NCBI GenBank assembly: GCA_002914805.1
Contig: JXTB01000153.1
Coordinates: 683,993-747,992, forward strand
Direction: 5' to 3'
From: Parasponia andersonii
Lineage: Eukaryota; Streptophyta; Magnoliopsida; Rosales; Cannabaceae
Length of the DNA: 64,000 nucleotides
The notes beneath the pieces were generated by a model. That model saw only the letters and a list, made by a program, of their open reading frames with translations, was not told where the DNA came from and made no database searches. Made by a program: the position numbers and the translations under genes. Every line of letters begins with the position of its first letter. Position 1 is the first letter of the stretch. Positions 34,693-47,800 of the stretch are shown here, in pieces.

Positions 34693-35824
34693 TCCATCTC
34701 TAGTGTCACTGCCTTCTACAGAAACCTGCTGGAAATCTTACCGAGCTTTCAAAAAAGTCATCTGTTGGCCAAATCGTGTGGAGTTGGATTAGAAAATCGG
34801 ATAGTTTTCTAAGGAGGTTCACCTAGTAAAAATAAGAGGGACTACTCTATTCAATGTATAAAGTTATTTCGAGCAAGTGTAACAAAAAGGTGTGCACTGT
34901 AGTCGAATTCGTCTACCCTCTTTTCCGTGTTTTTAAATTATGCTTGCGCTGTACTTGAAAGACGGTGGACTTTATTGTGTGGTACGATTGTTATCGGTTG
35001 AAATACAAATATGTTTATTAGATTTGTTATGCACTGTCTCCTATCTTTTTAAGTGTTCCGTTTACTGGTGTTTTTGTGATTTATATCAACCAGAATTCGA
35101 CAATACGGTTTGAACTTTTCTAGCCAAAAAATAATAATAATAATAATATACTACTTTGGGCCCCTTTTAGTTGGTCGATATTCTTCTGGGATTTTGTTAT
35201 GCCCCAATCTCATTGGCATTGGAGATTGATTGGAAGTAAATAACAGAAACTTAAAAACCAACACAAAGCAAATTCGACCAATTCTAACAAGGTAACCTTT
35301 TAGTTCGAAAGCAATTCTTTTCGGTCGACTTTTAAGGCAATGACTTTGCACTACGTACTTTTATGATTGTGTCGGCCAAAACCACACCAATTTCAGCCAC
35401 AAAATTTCGATAAGAGTAGCAAGCACCAGTCATCTTGTAAAGGCCACGGTCCATTAATGAACATAGTTGGGATGAAGAGTTTTACATCCAGCAGAGAAGC
35501 AAAATTTACAGCATCAAATCGTCTGTTAGTTTCACAGTGATTCAATCAATCCTATTATGATATCAAAAAAGTATAAAAAAAAATGGCATGGGATTTCAGA
35601 AAGAGATGAACTAATTAACAAAAAGATAAGCTCATAAATACAGGTCAACAAAAACAAGCGATACAAGATATGCTGCGACTATACAAGAAATTACTCTATT
35701 AACTACACAAACTACATATATATACATATTCAACCCTCAAAATTTTTTACCCTAAGTTCTATCCAAGAAGATAAATATGCCAAAACTGGGCTATATTTAA
35801 TCCAACAACATACAATATCAGAAG
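34693..35824. other. Convergent intergenic region between the AVT6-like and Furry-like genes
   Basis: Contains the 3' UTRs of two converging genes. A run of AAT triplets lies at about 35129-35148. No additional gene is seen. Confidence 0.6.
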
Positions 35825-38800
35825 TTAGCATTGCAGGGGTTGTGGGTTACCAATATTGGTCACAAAAGGTACCAGCCTTCGGTATTCCTTTCTCTTCCCT
35901 AGTGCACAGCTATCAAGCACACGCCCAAGGATAAGACGAGTGTTCTGCAGAGCCATTTCTCTGGGTGGCAATCCTGATTCATTTGATCCAACTGGTGCTG
36001 GGGTCGAACCTGTCCCAAAACCTGACCCAATACTGTACTGCAGGGGCCCACTGCGGGCCTTGAATGAGGTTTGAGGAGCAAGCAACTTTTCCTCAACCCC
36101 GCTGATCCCGTTCTCAGAAGACCCGGGCTCATGAGGGTGAGCACCAGTTAATGAACAACTCTGCAGAAGGGCTTCTAACACACTAAGTGCCTCCCAACAC
36201 AGAGTGCTCTCCACCAACTGAGACACAATTGCATACATGTGTGGACTTTGGGCAGCGTCCATGGGAGTGTGCTGAAGCAATGCCTTGAGCATGAGCAGTA
36301 TCACACGCTGATACTCAACGGGCCCCTTCTCTAGTAGCCGTAATAAGTGTCCAAAAGCAAGTGCTGAGTGCTTTGGGAACCACTCGTTACATAATAGAGG
36401 TGAGACGCAAGAAAGGAGGTTATCGACACTTTTGATCTCGCCTCGAGAGTAGACCATAAATACAGTAGCTAATTCATCCAACGATTTTGCTCGACACCAG
36501 ACTGAGATGTTAGCCGCAACTGAACAAGCTTTTTGGTACTGCTGCTGTAATGGTGAAGCGGGCCCCAATACTGGATCCTTGCTCAGTTGCAAACACAACC
36601 ACGGAAGCAAACCAGTAATGTGCATTAAGAGTCTCGTTTCAGCGTCTCCGAATATTGAGTCACATGAGTGCACTGTGATCCGTGAAAGAACCTCAATAGA
36701 AACACCATGACTAACTGTGGACATGAGTCCTTTAAGCACAAGAGGCTGTACTCCTTCGAATGTTGGAAGATGTCCCCCAGATGCTGGCAGCTCATAGCCA
36801 TTCCTAGATTCAGTCCGCTCGAATTCCCCAGTTTCACCACCAGGATCTAACTCATCTCTGGGCATGCTTGAAAGAAGCACATTTTCAGTTGTTCTGTCCC
36901 GGAATGATAACCGGTCAATCACACGAGAGAAAAGCTCAAGGACCTGGCAATAAACATGAACAAAATCCGTGTGCATCACGGCCACACATCCCCAAAAGAG
37001 CTGGGGGTAGAGTATCACCTTTTCTGGTTCCATATTTTCCACCATCACTTGCAATGTTATCAAGATTTCCATAACGAATCCCAGTACCGGAGGTACTGGA
37101 TTTCCTAGGCATCTATGAAGGCACCGGAGAAGCGATACACATGTATCACTAGTGACACTAGGCCGCAATGCACGGTAGATCTGATGTGAACGACAAGAAA
37201 GGTGTCTTGATGTACACTCCATGGCCCACTTCAGGGCTTCAGCACCCCAAGTCTCACGGAGATCTCCTTGGAAGAAGATAGCATCCACCATGCTTTGAAC
37301 TAATGCAGACAAAAGTGCTGCACTTGGAAGCTCAGTTCTCACAACTGTAGGATCCTCATTCTCCCACATCATACTTCCTCGCTTTGATTGCACATACTTG
37401 ATCAGACTTACTACTTGCTGTTTGTTCTCTCCATCGCTGTTTTCCACTTCATACAGCTCCAAATGTCGGCCTGCGAGAGAGTATAGCAGATTGACAAGCA
37501 AATGCTGACAGTGCTCTAGCACAATGTCTTCCGAACTGTCCATAGAAACAAATGTCACATGGAAAAGGAGAGGCAAGTGCTCTCGAAAATCTTCATCATT
37601 CTCATATGCAATTTCTGCGAGTAGAATCAAGGCTATATCTGCATGAGTTAATGAGTGTTGCTGATGACCTTGCAATGCTGATTGAAGTTCTTTAGCATTA
37701 ACTCCATGCATAGCAGCACCAGAATGTAGCCCGTCTTCACCAGAGTTCGGAGTGTCAATAAGGTAGTCTCCACTGTCCCTTGAAACATGACGACTCCGCA
37801 AACTTCCTGTTGAACTTCTTACACCCATTAATGGCCCTGACATGTTCACCAATGCTGGAAGTAGCTGGCCTGACCGTGCTGTATTTACAGGAACGATATT
37901 CAACTCAGGAGGCATTGGACTTAATGGGCCTGACACACTTCGGCCAGTTACACCTGCTGTTCTCCAGCTGAGGCTCCCACTGGCATTCCTTAATGGACCA
38001 TCAAGGGAACCCCGAACAAGTAAAGGTGACATGTGGGGCTGACTGTCCACAACAGAAGAAATTTGGGCTACTGGAGGTCCCTGCGAGAATTCCAAGACAA
38101 AGTTCCCACCGGCATCACCCTTATTTGCGGCCAAAACAACTGGCTCAACACTATCCTCCAGCATCCTCTGAGCCAATTGATAAACCAAGTGATCTATTGT
38201 ACGCTGAGGACATATCCGTGCTAAATATAAACTTAATCTCTTAGCAACTGAAAAGTATGTAGCAAATGCACCACTTATTTCAGCAGATGCATTTGAATCA
38301 CAATCTTCAATCCCTTTTGTGATCAAGAAATCTAAAACAGGACTTATATTTCTGGGTTTGCTAGCAATTGTGCTCCAAAGTTTCTCAATTTCATCTGGGA
38401 ACTGGTCTCCATGCCGCCACGTCACATAGTAAAGGCTTTTTAATAATCTTTCACTCCAACCCGAGTCCTTGAGTTTCCAGAAATTCAGATTCTCAATCCA
38501 TGGAGCCATACATGTTAGGACCTGATGTTGGGCAATTATGTCAACTGCATCAAGTTGTCTTTGCATGATCTCTTCGCACAGGAGCTGGCTTAACTCGGGA
38601 TGATCTTTGGCAAGTTTACACGAGAGCTTGTACTGAAATTGTTGGTAGGAATCAGGAAGGTTACCAACAACAGCAGCCCGGTAGCTTCCTGAGCCCTCAA
38701 TGCCATCCTCTGCCCATTCACGAACAGACAGCGTCTCCAGCATCTGAAGGGCATCATCACGGATTTGCCTTGATGGATCTACCACCTTGTAGAGAATCAG

Positions 38801-41800
38801 GCTTAAGAGTCTCTGGATTTCACATTTAGGTATCTCTTGCCGCATGTAGACCTCAGCCAGCACACTGAAATAACCATCCGCTATAGCAGCATCGGAGTGG
38901 TAGCACTGGTTAAATATAGAATCAATTAGTCACACAATTAGAGAGAATAATCAGACACTGTGTATAAATTATATGTCACTCAAAAAGTAGAGAAATATGC
39001 TTCATTAACTAGCTGTGATGAAGCAAAGAGACTACCAAGGGCCAGAATTATTGTGAACTGAACAAAGAAGGTCCAGACCAGAATATTACATGGAAAGGGG
39101 ATATAAACTTAAGCAATTTAAAACATTCAACTAAAAAGCATCACGTAACATATTTTACATTTTAAGCATCCCCATGACAATTCTATGTTTAAAATAATAT
39201 GCTTAGAGGTCAAGTCAAGGCCTAGTATAAAGTTCTCAAAAATAAAGGGAAGAATTCATCAGGAATGCATGATTAGAGCTCTAATTCATGAAACTAAGAC
39301 GCAGGAAAATGAATCTCATTCACTTGGGTGCATTTCTTAAAACTTGGCTGAAAGACTGCTTTGCACTTTTCTTTTTCTTTTCCAATCAGGTGAAGGTAAT
39401 TCTGATTTCTCTGTTATTTCTAACCTGCAAACCCTGTAAATTACATTAGACCAGGAGTTGATCCTGAGAAGACTTCTGCTGAGCCCTGGTTTTCGCTAAA
39501 TGTACAGCTCCACAGGTCTAAAGCTCTTTCAAACTTTGCCACCTTATCTTGATCTTTAATACTATGTCAGAATAAGCCAACAAGACTAAGGCCCAAAGTG
39601 ACTAGTCAAACCAAGTACTGGATTCTGTTAACTATAACCATCCTCTGTACAGAAGCACATGGATCTATGTTGATCATCCTAGCCAAAGGGCACTGCATGA
39701 CTGGATTCTGTCCCAGATTTGACCAGACAGTGTTGAAACATTATTTCAGTCGAAACAAAATGCACAATGATTAAAGAATGGAATAATTACCTGATCAATA
39801 TATGTAGGAAATAGGTCCAAATTTGTAAGTAGAAGATTCTTTAAAGCCAGTTTTGCCAAAGATACACATTGATGGCCACCCCTATGCCTATCTCGACCAG
39901 CAGTTGCACGAAAACCTTCTCCTACGTACTTAGAATAAGATGGAGTTCTTGGATCTGGTGAGTTACCATACGGAGCCCTAGGTGCGGGCTCAATGAACAA
40001 ACTGTTGATCCATTGTATGACCCGGCCACTCATTTTCCTTGCATTGTCATCAAAGCAAGGCCCATATAAGAGAGAAGCCATAGCATTCATGGAGGCCCAC
40101 TGAATAGCCTCAACTAGTTCACTCAGTTCTTTATCAAATGATAATTTGTCCACAGAATCTTTTGACCTGGCATGTTGAGAAGACTTGTAACGATCTACTT
40201 CTCGTCGATAATCACTAACACTATCCTGACCCCCACCACCGGTATCTTCAGACCAGGAGAGGAGAAGATCAAACAATCTCTTTCTAGTTCTAACGTCAAA
40301 TTTCTCTGTTTTTGCTTCAACAAATTCAGGGGCTAGCGATCTTAGGACAGATGCAAGGGCATAGCGAAGAGGCTGCATTTCCTGGAAGCTCTCAGCAGAT
40401 GCAGTTAAAATCAGTCGGGTTGTCTCGTCAATGAATTTCAGATAATGGTGACGGAAAACTGGCTTACGGGCCAGCATGCCAGGCCAGATATTCTCAGCAA
40501 CAGTACGATATATATTTGCAATATGAATTCGGAGCTCCTCACGACGACCTTTCTGACTCTGCATCCACAAGTGACAAGCATTATGAGTCACACTGACTAT
40601 AACCAAAACTGAGAAAAATAAGCAGTTCAATTATTGATAAAGCAAGAAGAATATTGGAGTATCAGTAAAGTCATTCCAAAAAATCAAGTTGATATAACCT
40701 CTGAAGTACTGAGAAGTACATAAACCATAATGAATTCCAGCAGCTGTTAAGGATTCCCAATAAAAATACAACAGACATTTCTATCAAGAGATGCAAATTT
40801 CTTTCCTCGTGCATCAAAGTGATAGGAAGGACACTCATCTCATCTTGAATATAGAATAGCAAATATGGCAGAAAATTCTAAGCTTTTCTTTCCAAAACAC
40901 TCAATAGAAAAATATCTTTTGACATTTTTATTCTGGAGTGAACCATTTGATACCTGATATTAGCTACAATTATTTTTCTTTCCAACAATCAGGTTTTAAA
41001 TCATGAATTCTATTGCCAAAGAACAGTAAATTGATAGTCTTCATTCAGCAAAAACTAAAATAAATAAAGTTTACCAAATAAACTTCAGGATTCATCAAAT
41101 TTATTGGACACGTATATAATACTAAATTGTACCTTCCATTTTGGCTTGCCCTCTGTCTCCGAGGAAACCTCATCAATGAAAATTGCAAGCTCGCCGAACA
41201 TGATTTCACAAGCTTCTATATGTGAGTGGCCAAGGGCCATGGTTGCTGCATGCTAAAATTAAAATGGAATATCTGTAAGTCAATCAAACAGAATCAAATC
41301 AAGAAAAATTGAAAAAAATGAAACAGATGATAAAGAGATCTTTAAGATGAGGAAACCCTTGTACAAACTAAATCACACCAATATATTCCTTAACAACTCA
41401 CATGTCGTACAAATTCTAACATCACAGCTTTCAGTTACAATGGCTTTGGAAGCAACAGCCATGTAATTTCAACCTGAAATAATTACCATGTGACAGTAAT
41501 CTTAACCCCCTAGTTACTGCTCAGTCCACACCGACATTCCACAGGCCCAAAGCACAATGCACATACAATTTCCCTCACCCCTGCTACTTATCGAAATGGG
41601 GGAACATTCCAAGTTGGCAACAATATGTTCATATTGATGACAAAGTGGAAAAAAATTAAGGGTAGAAATTATTTGAGAAATACACGCAATCACAGTTCAT
41701 AACCAACCAACCAACCACAGTACAGCTTCTAAGAGATTTCTACTATGAGATTTGTCAACTGGAGAGTAAAGGATGAACTAGATTTAACATTATCTAAGCC

Positions 41801-44800
41801 CAGTCAATCCTCGACACGAAATGGTTTTAACATTGTCTAAGCCCAATCAATCCTTGACACTAAATGGTTCATAATTGTTCTACCCTCTCGACCCTACGAT
41901 CAGCGGAGTGACAAACTATCAACCAAGTGCCTCACTGTAACGTGACATTTAAGGTGAGGATAGGTGGTACAATCAGAGTCATTAACCAAATTTAATCTTC
42001 AACTCATTGTTAATTCACATAGATTTTCTTTGCAAGGAAAAGAACATTAAATCCTCTAATTATCAGATCCGGTGCCGGCTGCTTATCATTTCTAAAAAAC
42101 CAATGGCATACCCTTTCTTCACCTTCATATTATACATGCTCAGATAAAAATACAGGGTTGAGCCAATAAACTATCTACATGAGATAAACTTTACATCAAA
42201 TTATACAGTAAATGAAGTATCCAAATAAAAACACTTACAACATGTGCTTCAGATCCAGATTTCAGCGATTGAAAAATAAGATGGTAAAGATCTTTGGTTG
42301 CAGCTGAGCTACCAGCCTCTTTTCCGACTGGTGGACATGAGCATACAAACATGGCATACATGAGCCACTGGTCCAGCTTGTTGTCTGAATCTTGAGACTG
42401 ATGGGCTTTCCCACCCAACTCAACAGGTGTAATATGAGCAAGACGTTGCGTAACCTCTGTCCTGCAAATAAAAGTTCTGTTGCAACAACTGGTTCGGAAT
42501 AAAAATAATTAAAAATTAAAAAAAAATCCAGTCCAGATTGATGTCAACCACGCCACAGAAGAAAGCAAGGAAAATAAGGGTGCTCTAACTGAAAAGAAAA
42601 TTTGTTTTCGGCTTAACTGAAAAGTAACCCAATCATTTCTCATGAGAATCCAACCATATGTCTCCAGTTACCCAATCATTTCTCAAAATAATATTGAACG
42701 GAGATCATTAATTGTTTCCTTGTTGGCATGTGGTATGTGCCAAGAACTCCCAATAATAATTGTCCAAGTACAAAGCTCAACAACTATAAAGAACCAAAGC
42801 TTCCCTCCAAGTAAGCCCAAACAATAACTTTGAACTAAATCTGGATGGGATGGAACCAAAAGACCTTACTGACAACCAAGCTCTAGTACCATGTTTCGCT
42901 TGTCATCCCAAAAGCTTAAATCAGGAACAAGCAATCAAGTACATCAAACTAAAAAATGTTAGTAACCATATTAGTGACAGAAACCTCTTCTTCGTCTTCT
43001 TCTTCTTCTTTTTTTTTTCTTTTTCTTTTCCTTTTTTTTTTTCCCAGTTTAGCCTCCCCTAAGTTACTGAAAGTTAAACAAAAATTAATTTAACATGTCA
43101 AGATGGTGTATGATATATACATATACATATACTTACTTTGCCTCCTGAACAGAGCTTGGGCAAAGCTCAGCGGCATATTTGACAAGCTCACTAAGACAAC
43201 GAGCCCACCTATTCTTATCAGGGCTCTCAAATATTATAGATTGAAGGGTTGTATCAGGAGGGATTGCATCAGATTCTCGTCTCAAATCAAATGGACGCCC
43301 AGAATCCCAGTAACAGCTCTGAACAATATCATCCTGTAAATCAGAGATTCATGTTTGAATTGAATAAGGAAACTCTTGTCACAACAAGTGGTTTCTTTTT
43401 CAAAAGAATATTAGGCTTTTTTTATAATATTTTTATTTGCTTATTTATTTACTTTTAAGAAAAAGAACAAACAAGTAAACTGAAAAATGTCCCACCCCAT
43501 GCTCCTCAAGGACATCAACAACAAAGATGGGCTCGGCTTCGTATTTCAAACTGTAGTCTGCCTGATCACGAGAAGAAAGTTCTCGTACATCATTCCTCAA
43601 GGCACGAACGCAACGCAGTAGTTCCAATGCAGTATGTCTAATTTGGCTATCCACAGAACTAAGGAAGATGAGACCAACACCATCTATCTCTGATGCACGA
43701 AATTCAATAGCTTCTCCTGAACGATGAAAAGAAGATCTTTTGAATCCCTCATTTCCCTGTCCCACACGCTTTGCATTTTGAGCATCATATTCTAACTTAT
43801 CATCGATTAAACAAGCTCTCCAAAAACGCATGAGTTCCAACAAGCGCCCTAGTGACGTTTGAATTAAAAGAGGGAATTCATCAGGAAGCCGTAGGATAAA
43901 GTTGGCCATCCCTCTCATAACTGCAAACCGCCGGTGGGGAAGATATCTTACAATCCGATTAAGTACCTGCACTGCTTCCTCACGAACACCAGGATCTATA
44001 CTTATGCCATGTTGAGGAATTATTTCTGTAATTTTGTCACTTCGGCCAACCTCTTCAATAAGATGTGGTATGCACTTAAGCACAGACCTGAAGAGATATC
44101 CTTGAGATTTCTCTTTCATGACAGCGTCTGGAAAAGCATGCAATAGTATAGCTCAGTATGCCTTCTCACAGCAGTATGAACCAATGAAAAATTAAGTACC
44201 AATGAAAGAACCACAGCGCATGAAGTTGATTCATTGATAAACAGGGACAAACTAAACATTGGTGTATGCATGACCGTTAGTGTCCTAACCTCCAACAACT
44301 CAAAACCTCCCAACAAAAAACCAGAAAGACAAATCAATTAAGCTTTGCAACAGATTCAAACCGTAAGTACTGCTTGGAATCTGAAAGTACAAAGCATAAG
44401 TACTGTTTTCTGAGATTCAAAAGAATATGAACTGATTGAAGCAGAAAACAATGAACGTTTGCGGCAGATAAAATTAGAAGTGCACAGCCTGTCTTAACAG
44501 TGATAAGAAATAAAGGTGCACAAATAGCAGCCAGATTGCTGGCCCGGCTCCAAAGAGTTAAAAAATCTAAAATATAGGATAAAAAGAGTGATACCAAATT
44601 CAGTAAACAAAAAATTCCTACTATTTCTTTGGTTGTCATACATTAGTAAAGAAACTACCTATTGTTGTCTTTGAAGAAGTTAGAAGAGCCTGACTATAGG
44701 ATTTGTGGCAAGTCTTCAAAATTTGTTCAATCGCAGCCTTTACCTTTGGAATGTAATGACCGATGTCATGACCTGCTTAAGCAATAGGCATTAGATCAAC

Positions 44801-47800
44801 ACAGCAGAGCAAGTACTGTTTAGCAAATAGAACCAAGGACAACATATGCAGTTACCTTTAAATATTTCCAGGCCAACATGCTGGTTTGAAGGTGACATGA
44901 CAATTGCAAGCAAAGCACGAAGACCAATAACCTTCGCTTCACTAGAACTATCTGGCTTAAGCAGTTCTAATATCATATGATTCATGGCAAAATCAAGATT
45001 GTGTTCTGCTATGGTCACACAGAACTCCACAAGTTTATCATGTTGGACATCCTGTGTAAGCATCCCTTTTCGTAGAACAGCTAATAGTTGAGCAGTTACA
45101 CTGTCTAAATGGTCCCATACACGGTTGGGAGCCTGGTTTGCAGCATGGACACTCAAGTAAAACCTCAAAACTCGATGAAGACAATCCAATGCCATAAAAC
45201 GATGGGTTTTGTCCTGAATGATTAAACCACATCATGTCATACAACTTAGCACCTGAAATGGAAAACCATAAGGGTATGGCTCCTATGGTAACCTCAATAA
45301 GTCACCATGATAATATGATAAGACTAAACATTGGAGAGAAAACAACCAATAAATCATTAAATGTTTTCTCGTCCATGCTAAAATTTGATTATTGAACTTA
45401 CTCTAAGAAACTTGTAGAGTTGCTCCATGTGAGAGCTTAAATTGCTGTGGAATATATGAGGATCACCGAGGCAGAGAAGAAGAGTCACCAAGGGATAACC
45501 AACCTAATGCAAAGAAATACCTTTATGAGCATATGTAGAAGAAAATACATGACATAAGGGATGGGGTTGGGAGAGTTGAAGCCACATTGTTATTTGATGA
45601 AAATATCGATTAAAAGTTGACAACTAATGAAAAAAAGAATAAATTCAGCTGCTTTAATTTTCATTTTTTATTTTTAAAAGAACCAAAAAGACTAATCAAT
45701 TAAAGTCTGTCCAAATACAGCAAAAGGAACAAAATTGTAACACAAAATTTCAAAAACGAACCCCAACCACTCACTAGGTCCGGAAACAAGATATTCTTTA
45801 ACTCTTTTTCATCAATTAACCATAAAGCCACCAGAACTTTAGTCTATCCCAAAGGCAGTCCACATCATCTTCAACTCCTTTGAAACTCTTTTATTCCTTT
45901 CCAATTTTAAAAGGAAAAACAAAAAGAAAAATGCAATAAAATTAAAGTCTTCTATAGACAAGCAATTTAACACGAAGTTTGGAAGAAACATAACATCCAT
46001 TTATAAGAAATATATCTGATGGAGACAAATCAATTACAGTGTTAGTAACAGTATACAAGTACGCAACTGGAATGACTTATAACACTATTCAAGAGAAGAA
46101 CATGAAGTAATAAATTCAACAAATATCCCAAATTACAGAAATCATGAGTGAATTTTAAGTCACATTTTACAATTATGTTGCAAAATAAACAAATAAACAA
46201 GGTAAACACTGTAAATCATTTCTTAAAAAAATGCTGCTAACTCGTATGGGTAAAAAAAGAGCATAGCTAAGATGGAAAACTTTCTATAAACGATTGATCA
46301 ACGTACAGCAATATGTTTGCTCTGTTTATCCATCCAATGCATGAGCTGTCCTCTAATTCTTCCAACAGCTTCATACCAAAAAGTAAGTGCAGGTTCTACA
46401 CCCAACGGCGGCCACTGGCTTTTCCCCCCATCTGCCAAAGGTGCTAAGATGTTCGAAAGCATATTGCACAGTGCATGGTAAAGCTCAGTTTTTCGTTTAT
46501 GTGGAGCTCGGTTAAGAGGGTTTGCTTTTGCAACAAAGGAGGCAGATGCATTCAATCCACCCTCAGTTTTCACCTGACAATTAATATTGATATTAGATGA
46601 ATTGAATATGTTTTTCTCTAGAAAATATATATTTAAACTCACCCCTAACTTCAGGTAGCGCATCCCATTTATGATACTAAGCGTTTCACTTCGGGCAGCA
46701 CTAGTGTCTATACGACGAGTATTGAGTTCCATGAAAAAACGCTCTGTCACAGAACTAAACCTGTGAAAGAAAGTGCCATATCTGTCACATTGGATCTAGT
46801 GTTGCTATAGAAATCAGTCTCTGCATCACATTTTAGCAATAACTTATATCATGGCCTAGCCAACTAAGCAATGCATGTAGAATCAAGCCTATTTTTGGTG
46901 GTAAATGTGCTTATGATACAAGCATTTAACCAGCGGAAGTCTTTCTCAAATGTCAGTATAAGTTCGTGTGTTGTAGACCTTTAAGTAAAGACCAATCAAG
47001 TTACAATTTTTACTGTATTGGATGAATAAAGGATGATAAAGATGTCAATTAGCTACACACAAAGTCAGACCAGAATGACATAAATTTTAATTATGCACTT
47101 AACAACACAAGATGTATAGAAAGAAGCAACAAGGAGAAACAGAGTCTATCCAAAAATTGAAAATCTAGTTCATTGTAGATTTTAAATCTAACGATTTCAA
47201 ACTTTGTTTGACGCCAAATATCTGATTCAAATCATGACTGCCATTATTTTTGTTAAAATATTAAGATCCACAATATTCTAATGTAAAATTTATTTACCTT
47301 ATGCGAGATAAGGCACCTAAAAGTTGAGCAACCAAATCCAAAAGAAGCCCACGCAGATCAACCAATGATGGATATTCTACCTGGCTAACAAGCCTGCAGA
47401 GGAGAATATGCTGAGTTCTTGGCATAACATTAACCACATTAACGATAGAGACTCACACACCACTGTAGCAGCCTTACCTGTCAGCATTAATCAACCAGTC
47501 GAAGACAAAATTTTCTAGCCCAGACCAAAGTTTCTCTGCAATGAAAACGAGCCTAATCAATTTATGGAAAAACAAAAATAAAATGAAAACTAACATAACA
47601 GTGCAATGGCCTAACCAGTAAGTCCTTCCTGTGGACAGCACTCCACAAACCGAATACATGCTGAGCAAAAGATGCACTCCACTGCCAGCTGAGGTTTATG
47701 CAAACATGTTATTATACTGGTAGCTAAAATAGCATGCTTCTCTAAAAGGAGTGAAATTATTTTAATTTATTACTCTAATATGAAGCATTATGTTCACTGT

